DNA from: Hemerocallis citrina
Taxonomy: Eukaryota; Streptophyta; Magnoliopsida; Asparagales; Asphodelaceae
Direction of reading: 5' to 3'
Assembly (NCBI GenBank): GCA_017893485.1
Contig: CM030364.1
Location: 43,828,109-43,892,108, forward strand
DNA length: 64,000 nucleotides
Position 1 is the first letter of the stretch. Every line of letters begins with the position of its first letter. The notes under the pieces were generated by a model, which saw nothing but the letters and a program-made list of their open reading frames with translations, did no database searches and was not told where the DNA came from. Positions 41,850 through 53,746 of this stretch are shown here, one piece after another. Made by a program: the position numbers and the translations under genes.

Positions 41850-43025
41850 GGCTTCATCAGGAGCATCTGTCAGAGCGGGGCTTGCCCGCTGAGTGAGATC
41901 GAACGAGCGAGAAGAGGAGCAAGCGACGAGGCTTGATCATGCACGCCCATCACGGGGGAGCTCGTATTTTGGAGAGAACCAGCAGATGACAGTTGAAGCA
42001 GAGTGGTAGGGATAAAGTGGGGTGACGTGGCTCGATCTCAAGCGTTGATCTCGTAGGGACTTCCTTTTCTGAATCATCTGACGGTTTTCGGGGGCAACAA
42101 GTAACCCTCTTGGTCGCCCGACCGTTTGGTTGACCATCTTCCTCGCCAAGCTCGTGTTTTTGGGTGACCAAGGCGATCTCCTTCCTCATTTCGTTGAGCA
42201 ATCTTTTTGGTCGACCAAGGTGGTTCTGCGACCACATGGCGTCGTCCTCTCTGTCGGGCAGCTATTTTGGGAGAGCAAGAAGATTCGGTAACCAAATTGT
42301 GGCGACCAAGGGGTGTTGTCGACCATCTTTCAACAAGCAAGGGTTTTTGGTCGAGCAGAGCTTCGGCGAACAGGGTGTGGGCAACCACTGGCTTCGGTGA
42401 CCAAGGCAGGCAACCAACTTTCTTCTTCGTCGAGCAAACTTCAATCGACCAAGGCTTCATTGAGGCGCTTTCAGCGAGCGCCTTCTTGGCAACCATGGAG
42501 TTCGACGAGCTTCTTGGGTTTCGGCGACCATGGAGTTCGGCGAGCTTCTTGGGTTTTGGCGAGCAAGGATTTGGGTGACCAACACTCTCAGCGACCAAGG
42601 TGTTTTAGGTGACCAAGGCTAGGGCTTCATCAATTTCGTGCTTTGTTTGAGGCTTTTGGCTGACTTCAGAGCTTTTGTTTTCAGATTGATGTCAAGTTAG
42701 TGTTTTGGGCCAAGGAGCAGTTGTCGACTTAGGTTGCTATCGACATGGGTTACTATCGACCAAGATGCTCACCGACCACCTTCTCGAGCTTGGGTTCAGT
42801 TGGAGTTATGTTGGGTTTGATCGACTCCGAGGTTTTTTATGGAGTTAGGGATTGTCGAAGTTTTAGATACAAAGATGTCTACCATCTCATCTCCATTTTT
42901 GTTACTGTTAACTTGCTAAATTCCATATCAAAGTACAAGTGGCAAGGTAAACCCCTCTTGAATAACTTCATAATGGTGGTGTAATTTAGAACCCATACTT
43001 TTGTACCTTCTCTAGAACTCGTCAT
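41850..43025. repeat. Degenerate short-repeat region with CGACCAAG motifs
   Basis: The phrases CGACCAAGG, GAGCAAG and TTCGGCGA recur at irregular spacing. A direct repeat of about 38 bp lies at roughly 42498-42570. Long open frames on both strands (42074-42598 minus; 42207-42578 plus) are a by-product of stop-poor repeats and resemble no protein family. The style recalls 56400-58960. No LTR or PBS of the following Tat element is visible here. Confidence 0.5.
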
Positions 43026-46000
43026 ATGTAGAAGCAAGTTAGGTCAAGAGGGTCCAATCGAGTGGTCAACCCTGACCAGCAAGAAGCCCTTCCTGATCCC
43101 GCTCAACAACAAGGGCAACTCCCCCCTACCATGGAAGAGCCACTCCAAAGGAACCCTCCACCTCCTGATCCAAAGGGTCCTAACCCTCAGAAACAGCCTC
43201 TTCACCAAGAGAACCTGTCCATCCATAACACCTCTAGTGCCTCCATGGCCTCCCATCATCCCCGAGCCTCTGGTCGCCACAATGCCCCTCCCAAACGTCC
43301 GGAAGATGATGACCTCCGTCGTCATCTGGATGAAAAGCGGGCTCGGGGGGAAGCCTCCCGCCAGCAAGAGCGATCCCCCCGTCACCGAGAGTACAGGAGG
43401 TCCCCCATCCGAAGAGGGAGGAAGGACTCCCCCGATCATTACTGAAGGAGGCACTCTCCCGCGGGTCGGCAGCAGCCTAGGAACAATGAGGCACCAATCA
43501 CTCGTGCCGAGTTCCAGCAGTTCCAAGCAATGGTACAACAGGCACTCAACCTCCGTCAAAACCCTAATGAGCCGAAGGCCCCGTCCCCTCCTCCAGTCCG
43601 AAGCCCTCACCGACGGTCCCCCTCTCCTCGTCCCGCTCCTACCAACTCCCGGCGTACCCCAAGTCCTCGTCGCTCCCGAAGTTACCATCGCCGCAGCCCT
43701 CGCTCCCCCTCATACGAAGACGAGTCCCGTGGCTCGGCAGATTACCGTCGGAGAGATGACACCATGAACCGCCGTCTAAACGAGGTGGAAAAACTCTTGG
43801 GACAGATAAACCGAGAAGAGGAGCTTAGGGGGAGGACCCTACGTCCTAGCCGCCCCCCATTCTCCCGGACCATAGTAGATGCCCCAGTGCCGTTCGGCTT
43901 CAAACCTCCCCAGTTCGAGAACTACACTGGGGAGACCGATCCAGTTGACCACATCGAAAGCTTTAAGACTTTGATGCTCCTCCATCAAGCTTCCGATGCC
44001 CTCCTCTGCAAAACATTCCCGGCAACTCTCAAAGGCCCAGCTCGAGAATGGTACTCTCGCCTTGCCCCAGCGTCGATATTCTCCTTCGAACAGTTCGAAA
44101 CCCTGTTCATCACCCATTTTGTCAGCAGCCGAAGGGCTGAGAAGACCAGCATCTCCCTCCTGCAACTTCACCAGAAGAAGGGGGAAAAGCTGAGGGATTA
44201 TGTGAAAAGGTTCACAGCCGAAGCCCGAACCATAGCATCTCTGGACCAGTCGGTCGCTACGGTGGCATTTCAATCCAATGTTCTCAATTCCAACCTCCGC
44301 TCCTCCCTCGCCAAGAAACCACCTCATGACTTTTCCGACCTACTCCTTCGCACTGAAAAGTACATCCGGGCCGAAGAGGCCGAGCAACAACCCCACCGGG
44401 AGGGTTCTACCTCCGGGTTTAAGAGGAAGGGGACGGAAGAAGAAGAAGGGGCCAGGAAACTCCAGAAAGATAACGCCGGCCAGCGCCGACCTCCTAGATT
44501 TGAAAAGTTCACTCCCCTCACTACTAACATCTCCACCATCTTCATGGAAGTTGAAAAAGAGGGAGTCTTACCTCCTGCTCCGAGGATGAACACCCCGGCA
44601 AAAAGAAGAGATAAAGAGAAATGGTGCCGCTATCACCGAGACCATGGCCATGATACCAACGATTGCCGTGCCCTGAAAAACGAGATCGAAGCCCTTATCC
44701 AGAGAGGGCAACTGGCCAGGTTTGTGAGAAAAGACCAAGCGGAACTTCCTCCTCCGCCTCGGGGGGCTAACAAGCGTCCGGAAAGAGAAGAGATGCCAGA
44801 TTTCGAGGAAGAACGAGTCCTCCACCTCATCCACGGGGGCCCAATGGGGGGCTCCTCGAACTCCTCTCGGAAAGCTTTCATAAGAGAAGTCAACTCGGTC
44901 CGAGCCACCCCTCCTCCCAAAGGACTCGGAGTGCCAGTCACATTCTCCGACGAAGATCTCGAGGGAATTCGGACCCCGCATTGTGACGCACTCGTCATTA
45001 GCCTCCACATGGCGAATTTCAAAGTGGAGAGAATCTTAGTAGACAATGGCAGCTCCGTCAACATCCTCTTCCTCTCCGCTTTTAAAGGCCTAAAGCTCTC
45101 CAGAGATAGACTCAAGCCCGCCGGTTACACTCTCCACGGGTTCACAGGGGTTCCGGTAACTATTGAAGGGGTGATCACCCTCGATGTAACTGCCGGTCAA
45201 ACTCCTACCACCCGAACAGAACCGATGGACTTCATGGTGGTGGATGTTCCCGCTGCCTACAACGTCATTTTGGGTCGGCCAGGCCTCGCAGCTCTAGAAG
45301 CTGTCCCCTCAGCGTACCATCTGAAGATGAAGTTTCCCACCCGGTCCGGGGTCGGGGAAGTAAGGGGAAATCAGGAGCAGGCCCGAAAATGCTACATGAC
45401 CTCAACCCTTGGGCCCGTCCTCTCCTTAGAGACTCTGGAAATCCCCCAAGACACGGCGAAACCGACCTCCGAGCCGGTGGATGAACTGGAGGAGGTGCTC
45501 TTCTCTGAACAAGAGCCGACCCGCAAGTTCTTCGTAAGCAAAACCCTTCCGTCCGCCCTATACTCAGATATTGTGAGATGCATCCGAACCAACCAAGACC
45601 TCTTCGCATGGTCCGCGGCAGATATGCCTGGTATCTCCGAGGAACTCTTGGTCCACCGCCTCAGCGTTGATCCGGGATCCAAACCGGTTCAGCAGAAGAG
45701 GCGTAAGTTCGCCCCCGAGCGTCAGCTCGCTATCAAAGAGGAGGTAGATAAATTGCTGAAGGCCCAATTCATACAAGAAGTAAACTATCCTGAATGGTTA
45801 TCAAACGTAGTAATGGTGAAGAAGTCCAATGGGACTTGGAGAATTTGCATTGATTTCACCGACTTCAACAAAGCCTGTCCCAAAGATCCTTTCCCTCTAC
45901 CGAGCATCGACACTCTGATTGACGCAACATCGGGACATGAGCTCCTAAGCTTCATGGACGCTTTCTCGGGTTACAATCAGATAAGGATGTTCCCGCCGGA

Positions 46001-47316
46001 TATCCCTAAGACGTCTTTTGTGACCGACCAAGGTCTTTATTGCTACAGAGTCATGCCATTCGGCCTAAAGAACGCAGGGGCAACATACCAACGCCTCGTC
46101 AACAAAGTTTTTCAGGCTCAGATCGGCAGAAACATGGAAGTGTACGTCGATGACATGCTTGTGAAAAGCATCCGAGGTGTTGATCATGTAGCTGACCTCC
46201 AAGAAGCGTTTGATGTCTTGAGGAAGCACAATATGAGACTCAACCCGAACAAGTGTGCGTTCGGCGTCTCATCAGGCAAGTTCCTCGGCTTCATGGTTAG
46301 CCAACGAGGAATTGAAGCAAATCCGGAAAAGATCAAGGCCATATTGGACATGGCCCCTCCCAGAAATGTTAAAGAAGTCCAGAGATTGACTGGTCGCATA
46401 GCCGCCATAGGGCGCTTCCTGTCGAAGTCCGGGGAGAAGTGCCTCCCGTTCTTCAAAGCCCTCAGGGGGGCTAAAGGATTCGGGTGGGGGCAGCAGCAAC
46501 AAGACTCCTTCGACCAGCTTAAAGCTTACCTCGTCAATCCCCCTCTCCTTAGCAAACCAGTACCCGGCGAACCGCTCTACCTCTACCTTGCAGCTTCCGA
46601 ACAGACGCTCAGTGCGGTTTTGGTCAGGGAAGAAGAAAGGGCTCAGAGGCCTATATATTATGTCAGCAAAGTGCTCCGGGATGCCGAGCTCCGATACCCG
46701 AAGATTGAGAAAATGGCTTATGCCCTGGTAATGGACGCGAGAAAACTTAGACCCTACTTTCAGTCCCATTCGGTGGTCGTCCTTACCGACCAGCCGCTGA
46801 AACAGATTCTTCACAAACCCGAGACTTCCGGTCGCCTCATGAAGTGGTCGATCGAGCTGAGCCAGCACGATATAACTTATCAGCCTCGGACTGCAATCAA
46901 GGCACAGGCGCTGGCCGAATTCATAGTTGAGACTACAATCCCCGAGTCTAGCCAAGCAGCAAAGGGACCCCCCGTCTGGTCGGTCTACGTTGACGGGTCC
47001 TCTTGTAATGAGGGAAGCGGGGCAGGAGTCATCCTGGCAGGACCAGATGACTTCATCCTCCAATACTCCCTCCGGATAAATTTCAAAGCCTCGAACAACG
47101 AGGCCGAATATGAAGCACTAATAGCTGGGCTTCGAATGGCCCGAAATGCTAGGGCACAACGGCTACAGATTTTCAGCGACTCCCAGTTGGTTGTCAACCA
47201 GGTCCTCGGCGAGTATGAAGCTCGCGATGACAGAATGATTAAATACTTGGCCAAAGTAAAGAGCCTCATGGTGCTGTTCGACGAGGCTCTCATCCAAAGG
47301 ATCCCCCGAGAAGAAT
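43026..47316 (+). pseudogene. gag-pol: Tat-3 gag, protease, RT and dual RNase H
   Basis: The likely ATG at 43026 is followed at once by TAG (43029-43031); the next in-frame ATG is 43131. TGA at 43443-43445 is a further nonsense codon. From 43446 the frame is open for about 1290 codons: gag core (FKPPQFENYTG, about 43890; GPAREWYSRLAP, about 44035), zinc-knuckle-like CRYHRDHGHDTNDC (about 44626), protease VDNGSSVNILF (about 45040), RT with YVDD (about 46142), RNase H (about 46580) and archaeal-type RNase H VYVDGSSCNEGSGAG (about 46984). A two-base loss near 47316 shifts into a short wrong tail ending at 47435. Arg- and Pro-rich repeats fill the gag N-terminus. Confidence 0.9.
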
Positions 47317-48729
47317 GCTCAGGCCGATGCCTTATCCAAGTTAGCCTCCTCTTCCCTTCAAGGTCTGGAACAGACCGTTTTGATAGAAGTCCTCCTGAAG
47401 CCGAGCATAGAGGACGAAGCGCCAGACTCCGTTGAAGCATTGCCCGTCCTCCTCGAAGACAACTGGATGAAACCCATTGTCAAATTCTTGAGGAACGGAC
47501 TCCTCCCTGAAGATCCGAGGGAAGCACGAAGAATTAGGACCCGAGCTGAGCGTTTTACTCTAATCGAAGGCATCTTATATAAACGCTCCTTCACCCAGGT
47601 GGATGGTCGACCTTATCTAAGGTGCCTCTCCCCCGAGCAAGCCGACTACGCCCTGCAAGAGCTCCATGAGGGGATCGGCGGAGCTCATTCTGGATCCAGG
47701 GCTCTAGCGCGCAAGGTGTTGAACTATGGATATTACTGGTCCACTCTCCTACGGGACGCCGAACGACACGTTCGGCAATGCAGCTCCTGTCAAAAGTATG
47801 CAGACATCCGACGCCTTCCACAGGCACCGCTAACCTCCCTATCAAGTCCGATTCCCTTCGCTATGTGGGGGATGGATTTACTAGGACCATTTCCTCCAGC
47901 CCCCGGGCAGCTAAAGTTCCTAGTTGTGGCAGTCGACAATTTCTCTAAATGGATAGAAGCCGAGCCCCTGGCTACGATCACCGAGCATAGGGTCGTTCAA
48001 TTCTTCTGGAAAAATGTGATTTGCCGGTTCGGCGTTCCCCGAGTCATAGTCACGGATAATGGAACGCAGTTTACTGGGGCCGCCTTCCGAGCCTTATGTG
48101 AGGACCTCTCCATACAACACCGATTCTCCTCCGTCTCCCATCCTCAGTCGAATGGCCAAGCAGAGAATGCCAACCGACAGATTCTCTCGGGCATCAAGAA
48201 GAGATTAGACAAATGTTCCAAAGGACTGTGGGTCGATCAGCTACCGAACGTGCTCTGGAATCACCGTACCACCAAGCGGACCCCAACAGGCGAGAGCCCT
48301 TTCAATCTCACCTATGGGGCCGAGGCCATTATCCCCCTGGAAGTCGGGATACCCTCTCCTCGTCTGATAGCTTATGAAGAAGAGCAGAACGCTAGAGAGC
48401 TCAGAGCGAGCCTGGACCTGACAGATGAAATCAGAGAGAGAGCGGCCATACGCCAGCAAGCTTACCGAAGGAGGATCGAGCTAGCGTACAACAAAAGGGT
48501 CCGCCCAACGGACCTCAAAGAAGGGGATCTCGTCCTCCGAAAATTGGCCATCTCGTTCCCCAGACAGAAAAGCAAACTGGCTCCGAACTGGGAGGGACCA
48601 TACAAAATCTCAAAAGTGATCCGCCCCGGCGCATACAAGCTACAAGATCTCGAAGGCAGAGAAATTCCCAGGACTTGGAATGCCGACCATCTTATGAAAT
48701 ACCAAGAGAAGGCACCTACGCCTCTCTAA
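47317..48729 (+). CDS. pol: Tat-3 integrase (complete domain, frame-shifted from RT)
   Basis: Continues pol in the next frame. HHCC zinc domain (H of LHEGIGGAHSG, about 47665; CSSCQKY, about 47785), core D in WGMDLLGPFPP (about 47873), D in VTDNGTQF (about 48055), E in SNGQAENANRQ (about 48170), and the C-terminal NWEGPYKISKVIRPGAYKLQD. Stop TAA at 48727-48729. All catalytic residues are present and the domain has no internal stop. It would be made only as part of a polyprotein, which the shift at 47316 and the gag stops prevent. Confidence 0.88.
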   Translation, partial: AQADALSKLASSSLQGLEQTVLIEVLLKPSIEDEAPDSVEALPVLLEDNWMKPIVKFLRNGLLPEDPREARRIRTRAERFTLIEGILYKRSFTQVDGRPYLRCLSPEQADYALQELHEGIGGAHSGSRALARKVLNYGYYWSTLLRDAERHVRQCSSCQKYADIRRLPQAPLTSLSSPIPFAMWGMDLLGPFPPAPGQLKFLVVAVDNFSKWIEAEPLATITEHRVVQFFWKNVICRFGVPRVIVTDNGTQFTGAAFRALCEDLSIQHRFSSVSHPQSNGQAENANRQILSGIKKRLDKCSKGLWVDQLPNVLWNHRTTKRTPTGESPFNLTYGAEAIIPLEVGIPSPRLIAYEEEQNARELRASLDLTDEIRERAAIRQQAYRRRIELAYNKRVRPTDLKEGDLVLRKLAISFPRQKSKLAPNWEGPYKISKVIRPGAYKLQDLEGREIPRTWNADHLMKYQEKAPTPL

Positions 48730-48911
48730 GTAACTCGAGATGTCAAACCTTCCCCTTCCTTTTGCTAGTAGTGATTTTTCTTTTATTTCTTCATTGTAAT
48801 AACAGCTAGCAACTTTAGAAGCAGGCGATCGTTAAATATTAATAAATAAAGTTTTTTCATATTTTCGCTGCTACTACATCTCTATGCTTTTAACTCTCTT
48901 AATCTAACGAT

Positions 48912-49640
48912 GGTTACGGAGTCCAACACTTGGCTCGATTCTACTTCGCAAGTTCGCTTCCAAGCGATCTAGAAGTAGTTCGCCATTCGGAATTGCTCCC
49001 AAAGCCGTTGAATGGTACGGAGTCCAACACTTGGTTCGACTCTACTTCACAAGTTCGCTCCTAAGCGAGCTAGGGGTAGTTCGCCATTCGGAATTGCTCC
49101 CACGCCCTTAATCTTACGATGGTTACGGAGTCCAACACTTGGCTCGATTCTACTTCGCAAGTTCGCTCCCAAGCGATCTAGAAGTAGTTCGCCATTCGGA
49201 ATTGCTCCCAAAGCCGTTGAATGGTACGGAGTCCAACACTTGGTTCGACTCTACTTCACAAGTTCGCTCCTAAGCGAGCTAGGGGTAGTTCGCCATTCGG
49301 AATTGCTCCCACGCCCTTAATCTTACGATGGTTACGGAGTCCAACGCTTGGCTCGATTCTACTTCGCAAGTTCGCTCCCAAGCGATCTAGAAGTAGTTCG
49401 CCATTCGGAATTGCTCCCAAAGCCGTTGAATGGTACGGAGTCTAACACTTGGTTCGACTCTACTTCACAAGTTCGCTCCTAAGCGAGCTAGGGGTAGTTT
49501 GCCATTCGGAATTGCTCCCACGCCCTTAATCTTACGATGGTTACGGAGTCCAACACTTGGTTCGATTCTACTTCGCAAGTTCGCTTCTAAGCGATCTAGA
49601 AGTAGCTCGCCATTCGGAACTGCTCCCAAAGCCGTTGAAT
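48912..49640. repeat. Tat-3 first tandem array: seven units, 102/107-bp alternating (209-bp dimer)
   Basis: Units start GGTTACGGAGTCC or GGTACGGAGTC(C/T) at about 48912, 49014, 49121, 49223, 49330, 49432 and 49539. A and B types alternate (CTAGAAGTAG versus CTAGGGGTAG), giving a 209-bp dimer. It lies directly after pol. Open frames repeating here are a result of the period. Confidence 0.92.
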
Positions 49641-49644
49641 GGTT

Positions 49645-49870
49645 CGAAGCCTCGGCACCAGCTCCGAGCGTTCTTAACACCGACCGTCTTGCAAGCATGA
49701 GTTCGGCAGTCAAGATCTCCAAAAATTTCCAAGTCTGAAGCCTCGGCGACAGCTCCGAGGATTCTCGCCACCGACCTATCGCAGGCTCGGGTTCACCACC
49801 CGTCCCGAGCGTTCTCGACACCAATCGTATTACAGGCTCGAGTTCGGCAGACAAGACCAATCAAAAACGC
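49645..49870. repeat. Outlying copies of the 92-bp repeat
   Basis: Two to three diverged units of the repeat that forms the array at 53747-54470 (GCCTCGGCACCAGCTCCGAG, then TTGGCAGTCAAG-type text and AAATTTCCAAGTCTG). They lie on the other side of the antisense gene, so the gene is bracketed by the same repeat family. Confidence 0.8.
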
Positions 49871-50054
49871 CAAGTCTCAAACCTCGGTTCCACGACCCCA
49901 CAATTAGAGCAAAAATTGGGCAATTACGATACACCAACAGTTAAATCGATTCCGATTTTATTAAAAGCAACCATTACATACATCAATATTACAAGGCACT
50001 AAAGATTACAAGAAGCTGAAAAGCAAAGATTACAAGACACCGAACTCGGACCCA

Positions 50055-50975
50055 TCAACGCTTCCGAGGCGCCGGGATGCTCCTCTTCAAGGACACTTGA
50101 GGTCGGCGACGTTTGCCTCCGGAACCCGATCCTAGGCCAGCAAGTTGGGATGTGTCCTCAGCACTGCTCCTGGCAGCCACGCCGACAGACGCACCACTCG
50201 ACGAAATGGCCACTGAGCTCTGCGCGTCCCCCGGGCTCGGATGGTCGAGGCGCTCACGGGTCGCCATCTCGTAAAAAGTGATGCCACGCTCGCTCTCTGC
50301 TCGGGTGCATGAAGTGCTCCTCACATTAATTGGCCCCGAACGCGGTCTGAGGCGAGCCACCTCTGCTTCCAGCTCAGAGATCCGACCCCTCAATGAACCA
50401 TCTTGCACCTCGACCTCAAAGCAGGCCGGTACTGCCGAGCTCGGAACTCCAACGTGGCTCGCGATGAGATGACGAAGATGGGTGACTTCGATGCTCCTAT
50501 CAACAGTGGCTCTCTTCAACACATCGACTTCGGCCGCCAATTCATCTCGTTCGACCGTAAGCTTGGCCACCTTAGTCGTCAACTCCGCTCCTTCCGTCCG
50601 AATCTTAGTCTCCGTGGTTTGCAAGTGCTGAATCTCCGAAAGCAGGTCGTCCCTCTCCGCCGTTACCTTTGACAGTGTGTGGCGAAAACACTTGGTCCGA
50701 AGACTACTAGTGAAGGCAGCCGGCGAAGCCTCGCCCTCACCCGAGGCGGTCATCTCGGCAATCCTGCCCTCCAAACGTCGAATATCGCTGTCCCGCTGCC
50801 CTAAGATAAGCTGAAGCTGGCCTCGCTCGGTTTTGGCTCGGCGCAGTCCTAGCTCGACTTCGTAAAGTCGCTCTCTACACTTCGCCAGGCTCAACCTTGT
50901 CGCCCCGAGCCCTGCCTCGGCTCGAACCTTCGCATTCGACCCTGTACGCTCGATCTCTTGGGCTACCAGAACGAG
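50055..50975 (-). CDS. Tat-3 antisense gene, distal coiled-coil exon
   Basis: Minus strand from a candidate acceptor (TTTCTTTTCAG before 50975) to TGA at 50055-50057. The product is Leu/Glu/Arg-rich with long heptad-like stretches (KVTAERDDLLSEIQHLQ, VAKLTVERDELAAEVDVLK), then a Ser-rich, basic tail. Matching exon in Tat-1: 21011-21350. It follows the stop of the upstream exon at 51208, so it may be an alternative 3' exon or a second antisense gene. The long frame opens upstream at a non-ATG codon. Confidence 0.55.
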   Translation of the reverse strand, partial: LVLVAQEIERTGSNAKVRAEAGLGATRLSLAKCRERLYEVELGLRRAKTERGQLQLILGQRDSDIRRLEGRIAEMTASGEGEASPAAFTSSLRTKCFRHTLSKVTAERDDLLSEIQHLQTTETKIRTEGAELTTKVAKLTVERDELAAEVDVLKRATVDRSIEVTHLRHLIASHVGVPSSAVPACFEVEVQDGSLRGRISELEAEVARLRPRSGPINVRSTSCTRAESERGITFYEMATRERLDHPSPGDAQSSVAISSSGASVGVAARSSAEDTSQLAGLGSGSGGKRRRPQVSLKRSIPAPRKR

Positions 50976-51207
50976 CTGAAAAGAAATGCAAACAAGCAAC
51001 AAAAATTCAGATATTGTCTAAGTCCTGGACTTCGGGGGTTCTTTTGAACAAAAGCTCAGCGCTCAACAGACAACAGACAAGTACACAAAGCCGAGCCCAA
51101 AAAGTTGAAGTTTTTCATTCATTTCAAAAAAGTAGCGGTGGCCAGTCCGCTATTAGGCGTTACACGACAAAAACAACAAAAAAAAAAAAAAAAGAGAACA
51201 GACGGAG

Positions 51208-53324
51208 TCAGGGCGCGACCTCTTTCCCGGGGCGGCGAAAGGGGGTCGAGGGTGACGCCTCCGAAGGGGCAACCGTCGCCAAGGGGGTAACCACCGACCC
51301 CTGAGCTCCGGCGGGGGGATCGACCAAAGGCTCGTCGTCGCCCCTCTCCTCCTCCTCTTCTTCTTCCCCCTCCGATTCGGGGTCAAAGCCTTCGACGTAC
51401 CCCGGGAACAACCTCCAACCCGAGCAGTCAACGGAGGGATAGGCCTCCTTCACCCGGGCGAGAGCGTCGGCGAAGGCCTTGGCCATGTTCTGGGCGAGGA
51501 AGCTCTGCGCCTTCTCTATGGTCGCATCCTCCGCCTTCTTCACCGCCGCCGCTTGGGCCTCGGCCGCCTCGGCCAACTGCTTGGCCGCGTCCTCCTTTTG
51601 CTGACGGAGTTGGCCCTCCAGCGTCGTAACCCTGTCCTCGAGGTAGTTGACCCTCGCCGACTTGGCCTTGAAGTTCAGCTCGAGCTTGTCGAGCTCGGTC
51701 TGAATCCGGGCCTTCTCCTTCCGAGCTTGGTCGGATTCCTTCTTCATCTCCTTCTCCTGGGCCGCCATCCTCTCGGTGAGGTGCCCGAAGTGTACGACGA
51801 TCTGCAATTAAAAACCAAGGGAGTCACGAAAATTTCAACTCAAGAGGGTCGGCATTAAAAAGAGGGGGTAGATACGACGCTTACCGATACCGCCGAGCGC
51901 GCTATCTCGATGACGTCGTCTCCCTCTTGTCCGGCCTCCATGGCCGCCCGATCCTTCGGCGTGGCGAGGTGCTTGATGGCCTCCATGCTCGCCAGAGAAT
52001 TGCCGAGGAACCCATCGTGCTTCCGAACCTGCCAGTCCGGGACGTGGATCCTTTTGTGGGCCTCGGTCAAAAGCTCCTCCGCCGCCTTCGACAGCGGTGG
52101 CGTAGGCATGTTGAGGGCGGCGGCGACGGGGAACTCGCCGACCTTGGTCGACGACGAAGCGACCACAGCATCGGAAGCCGGGTTCTCCAGGATCTCCACC
52201 TCGTCGGCCGCCTCGACGACCTTCGGAGACTTTGCCGCCGGCAGCTTCGAGACCACCCTCTTCCTCTTCTTCGGTGCCTTGTTGGCGAGCCCTGCCCTCA
52301 GCGCCAGCACCGCTTGGTAATCCATAGACTCTGCACCATAAGACAAGTTTGTTAGTTCGGAACAAGCTATGAAAAATAAAAGCGCACAAAGTAAAGTAAC
52401 GATAATAAATAAAGAAAGCCGCGTACTGGGGTCGGCATGAACGAGCCCTCCCCCGAACAGGACGTCATCAGTCAAGTCCTTCCAGTCTAGCTTTGGCCGA
52501 CCCAGGAGTACCCGTACAGCCTCCTCTTCTTCGGGCCGAAGTGTTGGCAGAGCCTTCACTTTCTTCGGCACACCCTCCACCCAACTCGCGGGAATGGGCC
52601 AGGCCTCCGGACTGCGCACCAGAAGGTACTTCTCGTGCCAGTATTTGATGGAGTCAGGGCACACGACGAGCCGACCTCCGTGCCTCGGAGTCAAGTAGAA
52701 TCGGTACGCCGACCTGTTCCCCTGATGCGGTTGGTAAATGGTCCGAAGCACGTTCAGCTCCGGCTCAATCCCTGCGGCTTGGCAGTGAAGTACGAAGCCG
52801 TTTATTACTCTCCACGCGTTCGGCATAAGTTGGATGGGGCTGACCCCGACCCATCTTAATACCGCGACCGCGAACGGGTGGAGAGGCAGCCGAGCCCCGG
52901 CTATGAAGGCGTCGACCGGCCAGCAACACACGGTCACCGGCAGTGGCGAGTTAGCCCTAATGCCGGGGCCCGGCAATATGAGCTCGTACTCCTCCGGGAT
53001 CTGAAAGCAGTCCCGAATCACTCCCAAGTCCTCCTCCCGAAGGATCGACGCCGTCTCGTCAGCCTCTGTCATCTCCCTCGCCGGATTCTCTTCGAATGTC
53101 CGGGCCCTCCCGTACACGATGCGTTCGGCGTCCTCCTCCGGAAGATCCCGAACCCTGTGAAGCCCAGTTAATGGCCCCGGTAATTGACCGAACTCCCCCA
53201 TGCGCTTCGGCTCCTCCACAATAGAATCTTTGCCGAACACCTTCTTGTTTTTGTGGGGTCGGCTAGTGGTCGGAGCTTCGGTGACTTCGAGGGAGGGCTC
53301 GGATGAAGAAGAAGAGACAGACAT
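51208..53324 (-). CDS. Tat-3 antisense gene: Transposase_28-like domain plus coiled coil, intact when spliced
   Basis: ATG at 53322-53324 (MSVSSSSSEP). Exon 1: 52427-53324, donor CCCCA|GTACGC. Exon 2: 51885-52330, acceptor GGTGCAG, donor GTAAGC. Exon 3: 51208-51801, acceptor AATTGCAG, stop TGA at 51208. Lengths 898, 446 and 594 keep one frame, about 645 aa. Exon 1 carries the 'putative gypsy type transposon' domain (CWPVDAFIAGARLPLHPF, MPNAWRVINGFV); exon 2 has a KKRKR cluster; exon 3 is a coiled coil with an acidic tail. Intron 1 is 96 bp and could also be read through. Such antisense genes occur in Tat relatives; the role is unknown. Confidence 0.78.
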
Positions 53325-53473
53325 GTTTAGAAATTAAAGTATAGATTACCTTAACGGAGATGTCGTCGGAAAGTTCGCCGGAAAAAGATCAGCGATCACC
53401 TGGAGCTCAAGCAAGAACAAACCAAAACACCGGAACGAAGAGATGAAAAGTGAAAAATGAAGAGGGGGTGGGG

Positions 53474-53482
53474 GTTTTATAG
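53474..53482 (-). promoter_or_regulatory. Candidate TATA box of the Tat-3 antisense gene
   Basis: The minus strand reads CTATAAAAC about 150 bp upstream of the ATG at 53324, the same distance as in Tat-1. Confidence 0.5.
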
Positions 53483-53746
53483 AAGAGCCAGCACGCAAAT
53501 CGAGGTTAATGGGCTTTTACTGCAAGCCCACTCCCACAAAACGACAAAAGGCGACTCCAAACGTCGCCTTGTTCGCCGCGCCTAGCCAAACGGCTCATTA
53601 ATGACAGTCACGTCAGCAGAAGCCCAGGGGACGCAGCATTAATGGACGTCACATCTGTCAGAAGCCCAGGGGACGCAGCATTAATGGGCGTCACATCTGT
53701 CAGAAGCCCAGAGACCGTCACATCCGTCAGAACGATCGATTCTCAT
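53483..53746. repeat. Region upstream of the Tat-3 antisense gene with a short direct repeat
   Basis: No gene. A unit of about 45 bp containing CAGAAGCCCAGGGGACGCAG and ATTAATGG(A/G)CGTCAC is repeated two and a half times at about 53610-53720. Confidence 0.7.

Noticed and set aside
42074..42612. Overlapping frames of 99-174 codons on both strands
   Set aside because: Degenerate repeats poor in stop codons; no conserved domain in any frame.
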